A stretch of DNA of 45,219 bases from positions 1 through 45,219 of the IMG/VR virus record IMGVR_UViG_3300050821_020271; one strand, 5' to 3'. Numbering within the stretch: the first letter of the stretch is position 1; each line of letters opens with the position of its first letter. Below are positions 23,666 through 30,735 of this stretch, one piece after another. This DNA comes from a virus. The position numbers and the translations under genes are program-made. The notes beneath the pieces are model-generated. The model was not told the origin of the DNA, made no database searches, and worked only from the letters and a program-made list of their open reading frames with translations.

Positions 23666-24320
23666 GCGCACCGATCTCGCTGTCGGAGCAGGTCTCGATC
23701 GCGTGGACGCCCTCGGCCGCGCCACCTCCTCCCTCGTCACGCACGTCCTGTCCGCCGCTCGCGAGCAGAGCCGCGATCCCGCCGAGCACCTGCTGGACGT
23801 CTCGCGTGCGCACTACCACGAGGGTGGGGAGCGCACGATGAAACTCCGCTGCGACGGCTGCGGCGTGCTCTCCCCCGGAGCCAGCACGCACGAGCGCGCT
23901 GCCGTGGGCGCTCGGGCTCTCGGCTGGATCTCGACCGACGAAGTCGACCAGTGCCCGACGTGTCGACCGGATGCACCGAAGCTCCTCGAAGGAGAAATCT
24001 CGGCTTCCGTGCCGCCCACGCTCCTCAGCTCACCGGAGCTCATCCTGATGAGCCGCCTCGAGTACTTCGCCAACCGCATTGTGGACGGCACGAGCCCACG
24101 CGCGGTAATCATCAACTCGCGCTCGAGCGGGCACCGGCACATGCTGACGGAGTTTTGCAAGGGCTTCGAGTACGACGTCAACCTCCTCTGCCTTCAGCTA
24201 AACAACTTAGCGGCGCAAGGCACTGAGCTCCCTGTCGGAGCGCGCAACGAGGCTAAAGATCTGGAGTGGTTCAAGGCGCTGTTTGCTCTCGTGGGAGCAG
24301 AAGATCGAGGTGAGGTATGA
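23646..24320 (+). CDS. Protein with central zinc ribbon (224 aa)
   Basis: A 224-residue frame starting at ATG 23646. An N-terminal Ala/Arg-rich helical part (SSLVTHVLSAAREQSRDPAE) is followed by MKLRCDGCGVLSPGASTHER and QCPTCRPDAP, a four-Cys ribbon. A helical C-terminal half comes last. An internal ATG at 23838 with GGGGAG seven bases ahead could be the true start of a shorter form. Function unknown. Confidence 0.6.
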   Translation: MAGLRSERTDLAVGAGLDRVDALGRATSSLVTHVLSAAREQSRDPAEHLLDVSRAHYHEGGERTMKLRCDGCGVLSPGASTHERAAVGARALGWISTDEVDQCPTCRPDAPKLLEGEISASVPPTLLSSPELILMSRLEYFANRIVDGTSPRAVIINSRSSGHRHMLTEFCKGFEYDVNLLCLQLNNLAAQGTELPVGARNEAKDLEWFKALFALVGAEDRGEV

Positions 24321-24529
24321 AAAAGAAACTCTGGAAGAAGGTTGTCGAGGCGAAGTTCGTGAACATCGGCGGTGACTTCTGGCAGGCCTGGAGCGACCAA
24401 GATAAAAAGCTCGGTGAGACGCTCATGGGCATGCTCTTCAAGGCGAACGACAAAGCCGAGAAGGATCCCGAGCTCATGATCCGCATCACCGTCGAGATGG
24501 TGCCGAAAAAGACCGGGAACGAATCATGA
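24317..24529 (+). CDS. Small basic protein, paralogue of the gene at 24738
   Basis: A 70-residue, Lys-rich protein. Its C terminus DPELMIRITVEMVPKK matches DPNLIVRITIETVPKPP of the gene two places downstream, so the two are diverged duplicates. No function known. Confidence 0.6.
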   Translation: MKKKLWKKVVEAKFVNIGGDFWQAWSDQDKKLGETLMGMLFKANDKAEKDPELMIRITVEMVPKKTGNES

Positions 24530-24741
24530 CGGCTACGGATGTCTGTCACTGCGCCGTAGTGATCGGCTGTGTCCTTTTTATCGGGTATGGGATCGGGAAG
24601 ATGATCGAAGCCATGATCGCTCACTGGCGTGGTCCCCTATGCAGTTGCGGTCATCCAGCATCCAAGCACTCCACGGTCTGTACGGAGGATGATTGTAAGT
24701 GCGAGATCTGGCGTCACCCTAATTCTCGTGGGCTTCCATGA
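24526..24741 (+). CDS. Membrane-anchored Cys-rich protein (71 aa)
   Basis: One hydrophobic segment (AVVIGCVLFIGYGIGKMI) followed by a Cys-rich tail, LCSCGHPASKHSTVCTEDDC, with the C-CGH-H-C-C-C pattern of a small zinc module common in phage proteins. ATGA overlaps at both ends. Confidence 0.6.
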   Translation: MTATDVCHCAVVIGCVLFIGYGIGKMIEAMIAHWRGPLCSCGHPASKHSTVCTEDDCKCEIWRHPNSRGLP

Positions 24742-24917
24742 AGAAAGTATTCGAGTCGTCGCGGGCCGACATGAGCTGGGGGCACTTGTCGATCGACGGG
24801 GTCGACGAAGAAGACTTTCGGGACGCGATCTGGGAAGCCAACGACCGCGTCGTCTCCGATCCCAACCTGATCGTGCGCATCACCATCGAGACAGTGCCGA
24901 AGCCTCCCGCTCCGTGA
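24738..24917 (+). CDS. 59-residue protein, paralogue of the gene at 24317
   Basis: ATG at 24738 overlaps the previous stop; TGA at 24915-24917. The C-terminal half repeats the DPxLxxRIT-E-VPK motif of the gene at 24317. It is acidic, whereas its relative is basic. It is the last rightward gene before a leftward pair. Confidence 0.55.
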   Translation: MKKVFESSRADMSWGHLSIDGVDEEDFRDAIWEANDRVVSDPNLIVRITIETVPKPPAP

Positions 24918-25060
24918 TAAGCTCTCTGCCTCTGCACGGGAGCTTCCGGCAGTCAGCGCTCCGGACTCGTGCACGCGGCATTCGGTTTTGCTGTTTCCCC
25001 GAAGTGCAGCGGTTATCTCACCGTGTGCTGGCCCAGGCACGGGAAGCCTGATACTGGGCT
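24918..25060. other. Convergent intergenic region without a clear gene
   Basis: 143 bases between converging genes. A bulged hairpin (GCACG-GGAGC with GCTCC-CGTGC) spans about 24937-24975, but no T-tract follows in either direction, so I cannot call a terminator. No tRNA-like cloverleaf is seen. Confidence 0.4.
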
Positions 25061-25453
25061 CTATGAAACGAGCACCGCGATCGCGGCTTTGATTTCGTCT
25101 CGCGCCACGTCACGCATCTTGTCCATCTGCTCCGGCGACACGATCACGTGGTCGAAGCCCATGTGGCAACCGATGGACTTGATCTCGACGGTCGTGGAGT
25201 TCGCGGGAACCAAGTGGAAACTGATCCAGCAGTCGCGCGAGAGCTCCAGCAAGAAACCGTCGCGTGAACTCGGCAGCGGCTCCATGCGAAGCCGCGTGCC
25301 GTTGCCGCGCACCATCTTCACCGCCAAGAGCGCTTCCATCCACAGCGCGCACAGGAACAGTTTTCCTTTGAGCGAAGCCTCGAGCGGCGCGGCCCATCCT
25401 GTATCGCTACCGGTCATCTCGCTGACGAACTTCGCGTAGTCGAAAGGTGCCAT
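25061..25453 (-). CDS. Unrecognised protein (130 aa), leftward pair
   Basis: A 130-residue alpha/beta protein: helical N terminus with LFLCALWMEALLAVKM, beta segments, and a C-terminal helix (MDKMRDVARDEIKAAIAVL). It is one of the leftward genes next to the LexA-like repressor, so it may be expressed in lysogeny or early, but nothing identifies it. Confidence 0.6.
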   Translation of the reverse strand: MAPFDYAKFVSEMTGSDTGWAAPLEASLKGKLFLCALWMEALLAVKMVRGNGTRLRMEPLPSSRDGFLLELSRDCWISFHLVPANSTTVEIKSIGCHMGFDHVIVSPEQMDKMRDVARDEIKAAIAVLVS

Positions 25454-25477
25454 TCAGTGCGGGCATCTTGACACAGG

Positions 25478-25768
25478 TCACGGCCAAAGCTCTAGCTCAA
25501 GCCGACGACGCAGATCTCGGAGCGCCGACCGATCGATGCGCGGGTAGGTCACCTCAAGCCAATCTTCGGTAGCCGTGAGCGCCGAGGCCATTGCCTCGCG
25601 AGGGGCTCGGATTGTTTTGTTGCCGAACGAATCAGCATCAAAACCCCTGCCGAAAAACTGCTCCAACAGGTAGGCGCGCGTCGACTCGCCCGGAATGACC
25701 CGTAACACGTCCGGCCACTCCAGGCGTTTCTGCGGCAACGGACGATCCTGAACCCCCTTGTTTTTCAT
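25478..25768 (-). CDS. Unrecognised protein (96 aa) overlapping the repressor gene
   Basis: Likely start is the ATG at 25768 (an in-frame start at 25795 also exists). The N-terminal PQKRLEWPDVLRVIPGESTR and a C-terminal [15 protein letters not shown] helix look like real protein. Its first 131 bases lie inside the end of the LexA-like frame in another phase. Function unknown. Confidence 0.5.
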   Translation of the reverse strand: MKNKGVQDRPLPQKRLEWPDVLRVIPGESTRAYLLEQFFGRGFDADSFGNKTIRAPREAMASALTATEDWLEVTYPRIDRSALRDLRRRLELELWP

Positions 25769-26120
25769 CAAACCACCCTTTCGGAACCACCACATCTGCT
25801 TTGCAGAACGGACACTTAACTGTTCTTGACAGTACGTTTGGCACCGGGGTCTCTCGGCCCCATTCCTCCCCTTTCTTGGTCAACCGCATGGCCCGGCTTT
25901 TCATCGAATCCCGCTCGATGTAGCCCTTGCGCCAGAGCCCGTTGACTCGGTCAGCAACGGCATTCGTGGAAAGCAGCCCAAAGTAGTAGGCGATCTCCCG
26001 GTATGTCGGCGCGTAGCTGTGCTCAGCGATGAAGATCCGGATGTACATCAGCAACTCGGCTTGCTTGTCCGTCAGCCCGATCATCGGTCGGCTGGTACTA
26101 CTCGGCTGTTCAGATGTCAA
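25638..26120 (-). CDS. LexA-like DNA-binding repressor without a protease domain
   Basis: Residues about 15-80 match the LexA N-terminal winged helix: LTDKQAELLMYIRIFIAEH, SYAPTYREIAYYFGL, STNAVADRVNGLWRKGYIER. A zinc-type VKCPFCKADVVVPK follows. The rest of the frame (last 40 residues) is Gly/Ser/Arg-like and may only be shadow sequence of the overlapping gene. No Ser-Lys protease domain exists, so there is no RecA self-cleavage. A TTG at 26120 gives this start; an ATG at 26084 is an alternative. Divergent from a ribbon-helix-helix gene, it is the natural repressor of this region. Confidence 0.7.
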   Translation of the reverse strand: MTSEQPSSTSRPMIGLTDKQAELLMYIRIFIAEHSYAPTYREIAYYFGLLSTNAVADRVNGLWRKGYIERDSMKSRAMRLTKKGEEWGRETPVPNVLSRTVKCPFCKADVVVPKGWFDEKQGGSGSSVAAETPGVAGRVTGHSGRVDARLPVGAVFRQGF

Positions 26121-26174
26121 CCGCTTCTTGCGGGCGGGTACCCTACGCCTACACGTAGCCTATCGCCTCACACT

Positions 26175-26233
26175 GGACATCGGAAGTTTATCAAAACAGC
26201 CTCGTATTTTTCTTGCCTCGGTTTGAGATGTCC
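26175..26233. promoter_or_regulatory. Inverted-repeat operator candidate
   Basis: GGACATC (26175-26181) and GATGTCC (26227-26233) are exact inverted copies in the gap between the LexA-like gene and the ribbon-helix-helix gene. The second copy sits inside the spacer of the rightward promoter, where a bound repressor would block polymerase. A partial GATGTC also occurs at 26113 near the repressor start. Confidence 0.45.
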
Positions 26234-26242
26234 GACTAGTAA
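26213..26242 (+). promoter_or_regulatory. Rightward promoter for the replication module
   Basis: TTGCCT (26213-26218), 17 bases, then CTAGTA (or TAGTAA after 18, 26237-26242). The ATG at 26255 follows by 12 bases, so the leader is about five bases or less and has no ribosome site. It carries the same ACTAGT as two other candidate promoters. Confidence 0.5.
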
Positions 26243-26254
26243 TCACACCCTCGC

Positions 26255-26500
26255 ATGCCCACGCCCGACGATGACGATTTCGATTCCGAGCCTGAAAACC
26301 CTTCCGAACCCAAGCTGAAGCAGTTCAACGTCTGGCTAGATCCCGAGCACTTCGAGGCGCTCCAGCGCATCGCCAAGGCTGAGCGCATGAAGAAGCCGGA
26401 CGCCATGCGGCGTCTGATCCGAATCGCTGACCAGGTCATCAGCGGTGCCGACTCGCCTTTTGCATCACGACTGGAAAGTCTTGTGCGGAAGGTCGGTTGA
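26255..26500 (+). CDS. Ribbon-helix-helix DNA-binding protein
   Basis: An 81-residue protein. After an acidic tail (residues 1-20), KLKQFNVWLDPEHFEALQRI then AKAERMKKPDAMRRLIRIAD has the strand-helix-helix order of the Arc/MetJ/CopG fold. Such proteins dimerise and bind operators. Positioned like lambda cro, it may control the divergent promoter or replication. Its start is near-leaderless. Confidence 0.7.
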   Translation: MPTPDDDDFDSEPENPSEPKLKQFNVWLDPEHFEALQRIAKAERMKKPDAMRRLIRIADQVISGADSPFASRLESLVRKVG

Positions 26501-26503
26501 CCC

Positions 26504-27550
26504 TTGGCGACTAGCCTCAACGAACAATTTTGGCTGGACGAAGGCGTCCACGAGCTCGGGCCGATCGGCATCGCCGTTTGGAGCTGCGTCATCCAGGGAC
26601 AACACGCCAGCCTCAACCTGCCAGGCATCTACTACATGCCCTTCGAATCGCTCCTGGTGCAGCTTGGCGGGCGGCTCATGGGGCCAGTCCTCATCCGGGA
26701 GGTCGAAAACGCGTTTGGGCTCATCCTGGATAAGGGAATGGCCATCTACGACGAGCCCTCTCGAGTGCTCCGTTTGCCAAAAGTCTGGAAGCACGATTTG
26801 GCTCCCAGTTACCTTCAAGTAGTCGGCTGGCGGACCAATTGGTTAAAGCTCCCCGATTGTGAAGCTCGTTACGCGCACTTACCGGCAATGCGCAAGCTCA
26901 CACAGAAATGTGAGTCCAGTGACTCTGTAATAGCCTTCGATGCCAAGTTTGGGCAGATCGTTCCGGGCGACCCCAGGACCTATCGGTTGGCTAACAAGTG
27001 GAAACTAGGGGACCCTTTACCGGACGACACCTGCCTCTGGCTGGATCCTACAGATCCGCTTCTTGGAGAGAGAGTAAATGATCTGTCTCTCAAAGAGAGA
27101 GGATCCAGATCAGGATCTAGAACTCTAACTAGATCTCTAACTCGGGGTTTCGGGTGGGTATCGATACCCTACCGATGGGCTATCGAAAATCTGCCCAATA
27201 AGACTGAGGAGCGGGCCAAGCCTGGTAGTAATGAGGTAGATACTCGAGGGGGTATCGAGCCGCATCAAGGTATGGCTCGAGACGGTATCGATAGGGTATC
27301 GATGGGTGATGGGGTAGGTTTCGAGACGGGTGACGTAGAACAGGGAGCGAGTGATGACCGACGACGAAGTGGAGTCCAAGGAAAGCAATCTGCTGGGGAG
27401 CCCCATCTCGGGCATGGAGGCGACGTTTCGAGCGCTACGGGACGCCAATCAAATGGCATTCCGGAAGTCGATCGAGGCAGCGGGCGGCCCCTTGCTTTGG
27501 TTCAAAAAGAAAGTGCCCCGGTGCAGAAGCGCGGTCGCAAATACCGATAA
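26504..27550 (+). CDS. Phage replication initiator (O/DnaD-type) with internal origin repeats
   Basis: A 348-residue protein from a TTG start four bases after the RHH stop. The N-terminal 110 residues resemble the winged-helix domain of phage replication initiators (NEQFWLDEGVHELGPIGIAV, SLLVQLGGRLMGPVLIREVE). From about residue 186 the sequence is low complexity because the DNA holds iterons and direct repeats. It ends in a basic tail (VQKRGRKYR). Lambda O and similar proteins bind iterons inside their own gene; the same arrangement is seen here. The last 197 bases overlap the start of the loader gene in another frame. Confidence 0.65.
   Translation: MATSLNEQFWLDEGVHELGPIGIAVWSCVIQGQHASLNLPGIYYMPFESLLVQLGGRLMGPVLIREVENAFGLILDKGMAIYDEPSRVLRLPKVWKHDLAPSYLQVVGWRTNWLKLPDCEARYAHLPAMRKLTQKCESSDSVIAFDAKFGQIVPGDPRTYRLANKWKLGDPLPDDTCLWLDPTDPLLGERVNDLSLKERGSRSGSRTLTRSLTRGFGWVSIPYRWAIENLPNKTEERAKPGSNEVDTRGGIEPHQGMARDGIDRVSMGDGVGFETGDVEQGASDDRRRSGVQGKQSAGEPHLGHGGDVSSATGRQSNGIPEVDRGSGRPLALVQKESAPVQKRGRKYR
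27061..27330 (+). repeat. Iteron cluster, probable replication origin
   Basis: Within the initiator gene. GGTATCGA occurs at 27157, 27251, 27284 and 27295; the first lies in a 14-base palindrome, GGGTATCGATACCC (27156-27169). Degenerate copies keep GGTA or GGCTA followed by TCGA at about 27179, 27236, 27269 and 27314. Upstream, CTCTAACT is repeated at 27123 and 27135 amid GATC- and AGAGAG-rich sequence. Clustered iterons inside an initiator gene are typical of phage and plasmid origins. Confidence 0.65.
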
Positions 27551-28280
27551 CAAGATTCCAGCCCCAATAGATCTTGAGTCTCTCCTCCTGTCGCAGACCG
27601 AGAGCTACTGGACAGGCATGGAGCACCGGCTCGGGGAATGTGCTCGCTGTCCGGAGGACGGCGCCGCCTGTGCTGAGTCTCGGGACCGGATCCCACCGGG
27701 TGAGCTGGTGCGCCCAGCCATCATTGATGGCGAGCTCCGCGAGCAGTGGAAAGAGTGCGCTCGCTACAAAGAGTTCCGGCTCCGCTCCCGCCTCCAAGGC
27801 CTCGGCCTGGATGCTCGGCTGAGCGCTGTCCACTTAGATTCACTGGAGCCCTCTGGTCCGCGTCAAGAGATTGACGACGCGTTCAGTCTATTTCTGGGAA
27901 AGGGCGACGGTAAAAAATTCCCGAGTGCCGCCGAGCTCTTAATCGAGGGCAAACTCGCGCGTGAGTACGGGGCTGTGCTCTTCAGTAATACACTGATCAA
28001 CTTTGGGTCTGCTTACTACAAGGCTGTGCACGCTCCAACGCTGGTGAGTATCGCCAAAGACGCCGCTGCAACTCACAAGGATTCCCCCATCACAGCGCTC
28101 CACGAGGTGGAGGTCTTGCTCCTTGATGGTTTCGACGCCGCCCTCCTGAAAGAACGCTGGGGCCTAAAGGAGCTTCAGCGCCTCGTGACTCGCCGCTACG
28201 ATCTCATGCTCTGCACCATCATCACCTCCCTCTGCCCGGCGAAGGAAGCTTTCCCGGGAGTGAGCGTACTACGGGTATGA
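27354..28280 (+). CDS. DnaC-like helicase loader lacking a P-loop
   Basis: A 308-residue protein with AGGGAG before the ATG. A cysteine group (C96, C99, C106, C135: ECARCPEDGAAC, WKECARYKEFRLRSRLQGLG) matches the N-terminal zinc region of DnaC/DnaI-type loaders. The C-terminal half has a Walker B-like VLLLDGF (254-260) and sensor 1-like LMLCTIITS (285-293), but no GxxGxGKT. It is therefore a probable AAA+ relative that has lost ATP binding. It follows the initiator as lambda P follows O. The first 197 bases overlap the initiator frame, so later starts (27414, 27453 or 27618) should be considered. Confidence 0.6.
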   Translation: MTDDEVESKESNLLGSPISGMEATFRALRDANQMAFRKSIEAAGGPLLWFKKKVPRCRSAVANTDNKIPAPIDLESLLLSQTESYWTGMEHRLGECARCPEDGAACAESRDRIPPGELVRPAIIDGELREQWKECARYKEFRLRSRLQGLGLDARLSAVHLDSLEPSGPRQEIDDAFSLFLGKGDGKKFPSAAELLIEGKLAREYGAVLFSNTLINFGSAYYKAVHAPTLVSIAKDAAATHKDSPITALHEVEVLLLDGFDAALLKERWGLKELQRLVTRRYDLMLCTIITSLCPAKEAFPGVSVLRV

Positions 28281-28657
28281 CGATGGAGAAGATCAAAGAG
28301 GCGCTGGCGGCTCTCAGTTACCTCACGTTCAGCGGGCCTAAGGCAGACCTCATTCGCTCCGCCCTCGAAGACGCCGAGCAAGAGGCGGCGCGTTATGCAG
28401 AGTGTCATCGCCTACTGCTTGCGGCTCAGCGTCTCTATCAAGACCAAGCGTTGGAGCTGGAACGCGTCCAGCAAGAGACCGAATCGATCGAGGCCTATGG
28501 CCGCGCACACGAGGTGCTCGGGCCAACCATCTTTTTTCGGAAGGGCAAATGGCACGCCCACATCACCGAGAACTTCGCCAGCATGTGCGAGGGCGCGAGC
28601 TACGCCGAGGTGCATTCCAAGTTGGCGAAGTGGTGCCGTGCGGAGCTAGCGAAGTGA
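28277..28657 (+). CDS. Unrecognised helical protein (126 aa)
   Basis: Helical, with a long central helix (AAQRLYQDQALELERVQQET) and a C-terminal alpha/beta part (FFRKGKWHAHITENFAS). It overlaps the loader gene by ATGA. Family unknown. Confidence 0.6.
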   Translation: MTMEKIKEALAALSYLTFSGPKADLIRSALEDAEQEAARYAECHRLLLAAQRLYQDQALELERVQQETESIEAYGRAHEVLGPTIFFRKGKWHAHITENFASMCEGASYAEVHSKLAKWCRAELAK

Positions 28658-28899
28658 TGGACAAAAACCGCCAAGCCCTCATCGCGATCAACGAAGCGAT
28701 ATCCGCCCTGGACAAGGTCCCGCCCGAGTCATCGGCCGCCGACCTCATTGACATGGCACACGAGTGGCTGCTCGAGTCGCGCCGTGACCTAGGCGCCCCC
28801 GAGTTTCCTGAGCTTCCCAACATCCACAACTTCCCCGTCGCTGAGTCCCTCTGGTTTGCCAAGCACGAAGCCGATCAGAAAGCGGACGGTCGGCTATGA
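28657..28899 (+). CDS. Unrecognised small protein (80 aa)
   Basis: Starts at the ATG in a TGATG overlap. N-terminal helices (RQALIAINEAISALDKVPPE) and a Pro/Asn turn region; acidic overall. No family recognised. Confidence 0.55.
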   Translation: MDKNRQALIAINEAISALDKVPPESSAADLIDMAHEWLLESRRDLGAPEFPELPNIHNFPVAESLWFAKHEADQKADGRL

Positions 28900-29240
28900 C
28901 GAGCGTGAACAGGCACACGTCGGTGGATAAGGACGCCCAGACCCTTCGCGACTTCATTCATGGCGTCTTCGTCATCGGCGCCACCGTCGAGTCCCGGGTG
29001 GAGCTCCTCGCCTGCATCGATCGCCTCGAAGCCCTCGCGACCTCGACCGCCAAGCGCTCCGGTGTCGGCAGCTTCATCCACATCATCAAGCAACGCCTCC
29101 AGACCGACACGCACTGCGGCCGCCCCGTCGACCACGTGAACTTCGTCACCACCGTCGACTCCAGCGATCTCAGTGACCCCAAGCTGTGCAAACGCTGCGT
29201 GCAGCTGTACCAAAACCGGCAAGCGAAAGAAGCACCATGA
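28896..29240 (+). CDS. Unrecognised protein (114 aa)
   Basis: A helical N-terminal half and a C-terminal part with HCGRP and CKRCVQLYQ, possibly a single zinc site. ATGA overlaps at both ends. Confidence 0.6.
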   Translation: MTSVNRHTSVDKDAQTLRDFIHGVFVIGATVESRVELLACIDRLEALATSTAKRSGVGSFIHIIKQRLQTDTHCGRPVDHVNFVTTVDSSDLSDPKLCKRCVQLYQNRQAKEAP

Positions 29241-29545
29241 GCTACTCCGTCGAACACGTCCGCTTCACTCTCGAGTGTGACGCCTGCGGGCTCACCGAGA
29301 AGCGGGATCTGGATGCAACACCGGACCAGTCCGCCGGCATCGTGGGTTGGGGCGAGGTCCGGATACTCAATAGGACGCATGCGTTCTGCTGCCCGAGCTG
29401 CTTGGAGAAGGTCAACGCCATCCTCGAGCATCGAGTGCGAGCCGCAAAAGCGGCGCAGGCCGCCAAGGAGGCCGCCTGCGCCCATGACTACCAGCAGCGC
29501 GGCATGCTCGCGCAGTGCACGAAGTGCATGAAGTGGAAGCCGTGA
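29237..29545 (+). CDS. Zinc-ribbon protein with Ala-rich helix (102 aa)
   Basis: Starts at the ATG overlapping the previous stop. LECDACGLTEKRDLD and FCCPSCLEKV form a four-Cys ribbon common in small phage proteins, followed by an Ala/Lys helix and a second pair, QCTKCMKWKP. Likely zinc-binding; role unknown. Confidence 0.65.
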   Translation: MSYSVEHVRFTLECDACGLTEKRDLDATPDQSAGIVGWGEVRILNRTHAFCCPSCLEKVNAILEHRVRAAKAAQAAKEAACAHDYQQRGMLAQCTKCMKWKP

Positions 29546-29778
29546 TGGCTGCTCGGATGATGATCGTGCCCGAGGCGGTCGGAGCCATTGTGTCGATAAT
29601 CGGCGCCGTGCTCGTGATCTTGTGGCTCGCGGTCGTCGCGCTAGAGCTCTACGCGCTGCTCGACAAAGACTCCCCGACCCCTGCCGGATCAGCGGACAGT
29701 GACATGTACCCTGGTGCGCCCAGCTCGCAATCCCGCGAGCCGGGTGTGGAGCCCCGGCGGGGCGAGGGGAAACCATGA
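29545..29778 (+). CDS. Single-pass membrane protein (77 aa)
   Basis: TGATG overlap fixes the start. One strong hydrophobic segment (AIVSIIGAVLVILWLAVVAL) is followed by a Pro/Ser/Gly-rich tail. Function unknown. Confidence 0.65.
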   Translation: MAARMMIVPEAVGAIVSIIGAVLVILWLAVVALELYALLDKDSPTPAGSADSDMYPGAPSSQSREPGVEPRRGEGKP

Positions 29779-30158
29779 ACCACGACATCATCAACTCGCT
29801 CCACGAGCAGGAGGTGCTCTACCGACGAAGAGGCGCCTTTAACTCCGCAGTGCAGTGCCAGCGCGCAGCCGACTACCTCAGTTCTCCTGATGCCGTCTCT
29901 GGCCGGAACATGTGCTGCTGGTTTGACAGAGGCATCGACCGGCGCCCTTACTGGCACATCAACGAGCACTTGCTCGGCCTCGATCTCCCGAACGACCTCG
30001 TGTGGTTCTTGCCGAGGGATGCGCAGCTCGAATTATGGATCGTGCTCACGCACGTGCTCAAGCTGACGAGCGACGATCTGTACGAGGCCGGCTTCCAACT
30101 GCATCTTGGAGAGAAGCAAGTCGCCAAACAAACCCAACAAGAAGAGTCCACCCCATGA
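29775..30158 (+). CDS. Unrecognised protein (127 aa)
   Basis: An alpha/beta protein with a Cys pair in RNMCCWFDRGIDRRPYW and a Leu/Trp-rich helix (AQLELWIVLTHVLKL). ATGA overlaps at both ends. No family recognised. Confidence 0.55.
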   Translation: MNHDIINSLHEQEVLYRRRGAFNSAVQCQRAADYLSSPDAVSGRNMCCWFDRGIDRRPYWHINEHLLGLDLPNDLVWFLPRDAQLELWIVLTHVLKLTSDDLYEAGFQLHLGEKQVAKQTQQEESTP

Positions 30159-30484
30159 AACCATTGCCTTGGATCTGCCTCACCTCACTCCCGCTCGCTG
30201 TGAGCCTGAACCTGATGGACGCCGCCTTCACGCGCGCCTTCGCAAACCCCACCCCTGCGCCCGCTACCGCGCCGCCCGCCCCCGCTCCACGACCTGGGAT
30301 CTGGCAAGAGATCGTGACGACGGTCGACGGCGTCACCGTGCGCAAAGTGCGTGACACGACCGGCGGCGATTATAACGTCTGCTACATCGCCAGCCGCCAA
30401 GCGGAGACGCCGCTGTCGCCGTACAAGATCGACACGAGCCCCGCCGCGCTCTCGATCGCGTGCGTGCCGGAGAAGAAGCCGTGA
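30155..30484 (+). CDS. Predicted secreted protein (109 aa)
   Basis: Starts at the ATG in an ATGA overlap. A Sec-type leader (ICLTSLPLAVSLNLMDAAF) is followed by a Pro/Ala linker and a small beta domain (EIVTTVDGVTVRKVRDTT) with two cysteines. It is likely exported to the periplasm. Role unknown. Confidence 0.6.
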   Translation: MKPLPWICLTSLPLAVSLNLMDAAFTRAFANPTPAPATAPPAPAPRPGIWQEIVTTVDGVTVRKVRDTTGGDYNVCYIASRQAETPLSPYKIDTSPAALSIACVPEKKP

Positions 30485-30735
30485 CAGGAGTCTTCAGCGA
30501 GCTCCCACCCCGCACCCCGAGCCCGACGGAGGTGAAGCGCATCCTGCGCGCTGTGGCCACGATCATCCTGGCGGCGTTCGTGGAGGAGGAGGCGGGGAAG
30601 GTGAAACCTTCGAAGAAGGCCTCAGCGAAGAAGAAGGGGAGGAAAGCCAAGGCTTCGCGTAAGACGAAGAAGAAGTACGCCATCAAGGCGAAGCGCTCCA
30701 CGCGCTCGTCCAAGAAGAAAGCCAAACCGAAGTGA
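30481..30735 (+). CDS. Histone H1-like Lys/Arg-rich protein (84 aa)
   Basis: Starts at a GTG overlapping the previous stop. A short helical N-terminal part (EVKRILRAVATIILAAFVEE) is followed by about 40 residues of Lys/Arg/Ala/Ser (KKASAKKKGRKAKASRKTKK and onward). The tail resembles histone H1-like and AlgP-type sequences that coat DNA. It could act in DNA packaging or host nucleoid change. Confidence 0.65.
   Translation: MTGVFSELPPRTPSPTEVKRILRAVATIILAAFVEEEAGKVKPSKKASAKKKGRKAKASRKTKKKYAIKAKRSTRSSKKKAKPK

Noticed and set aside
23512-23841. A 109-residue frame ending at ATGA before 23838
   Set aside because: It is Pro/Ser-rich without recognisable structure; the alternative frame gives a better protein, though the coupling at 23838 keeps it slightly possible.
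24918-25060. A tRNA or strong bidirectional terminator in the convergent gap
   Set aside because: No cloverleaf or TTCGANNC arm is present, and the hairpin lacks a T-tract.
27061-27330. CRISPR or transposon ends in the GGTATCGA region
   Set aside because: Repeats are 8-10 bases, irregularly spaced, and lie within an initiator gene; the iteron reading is better.
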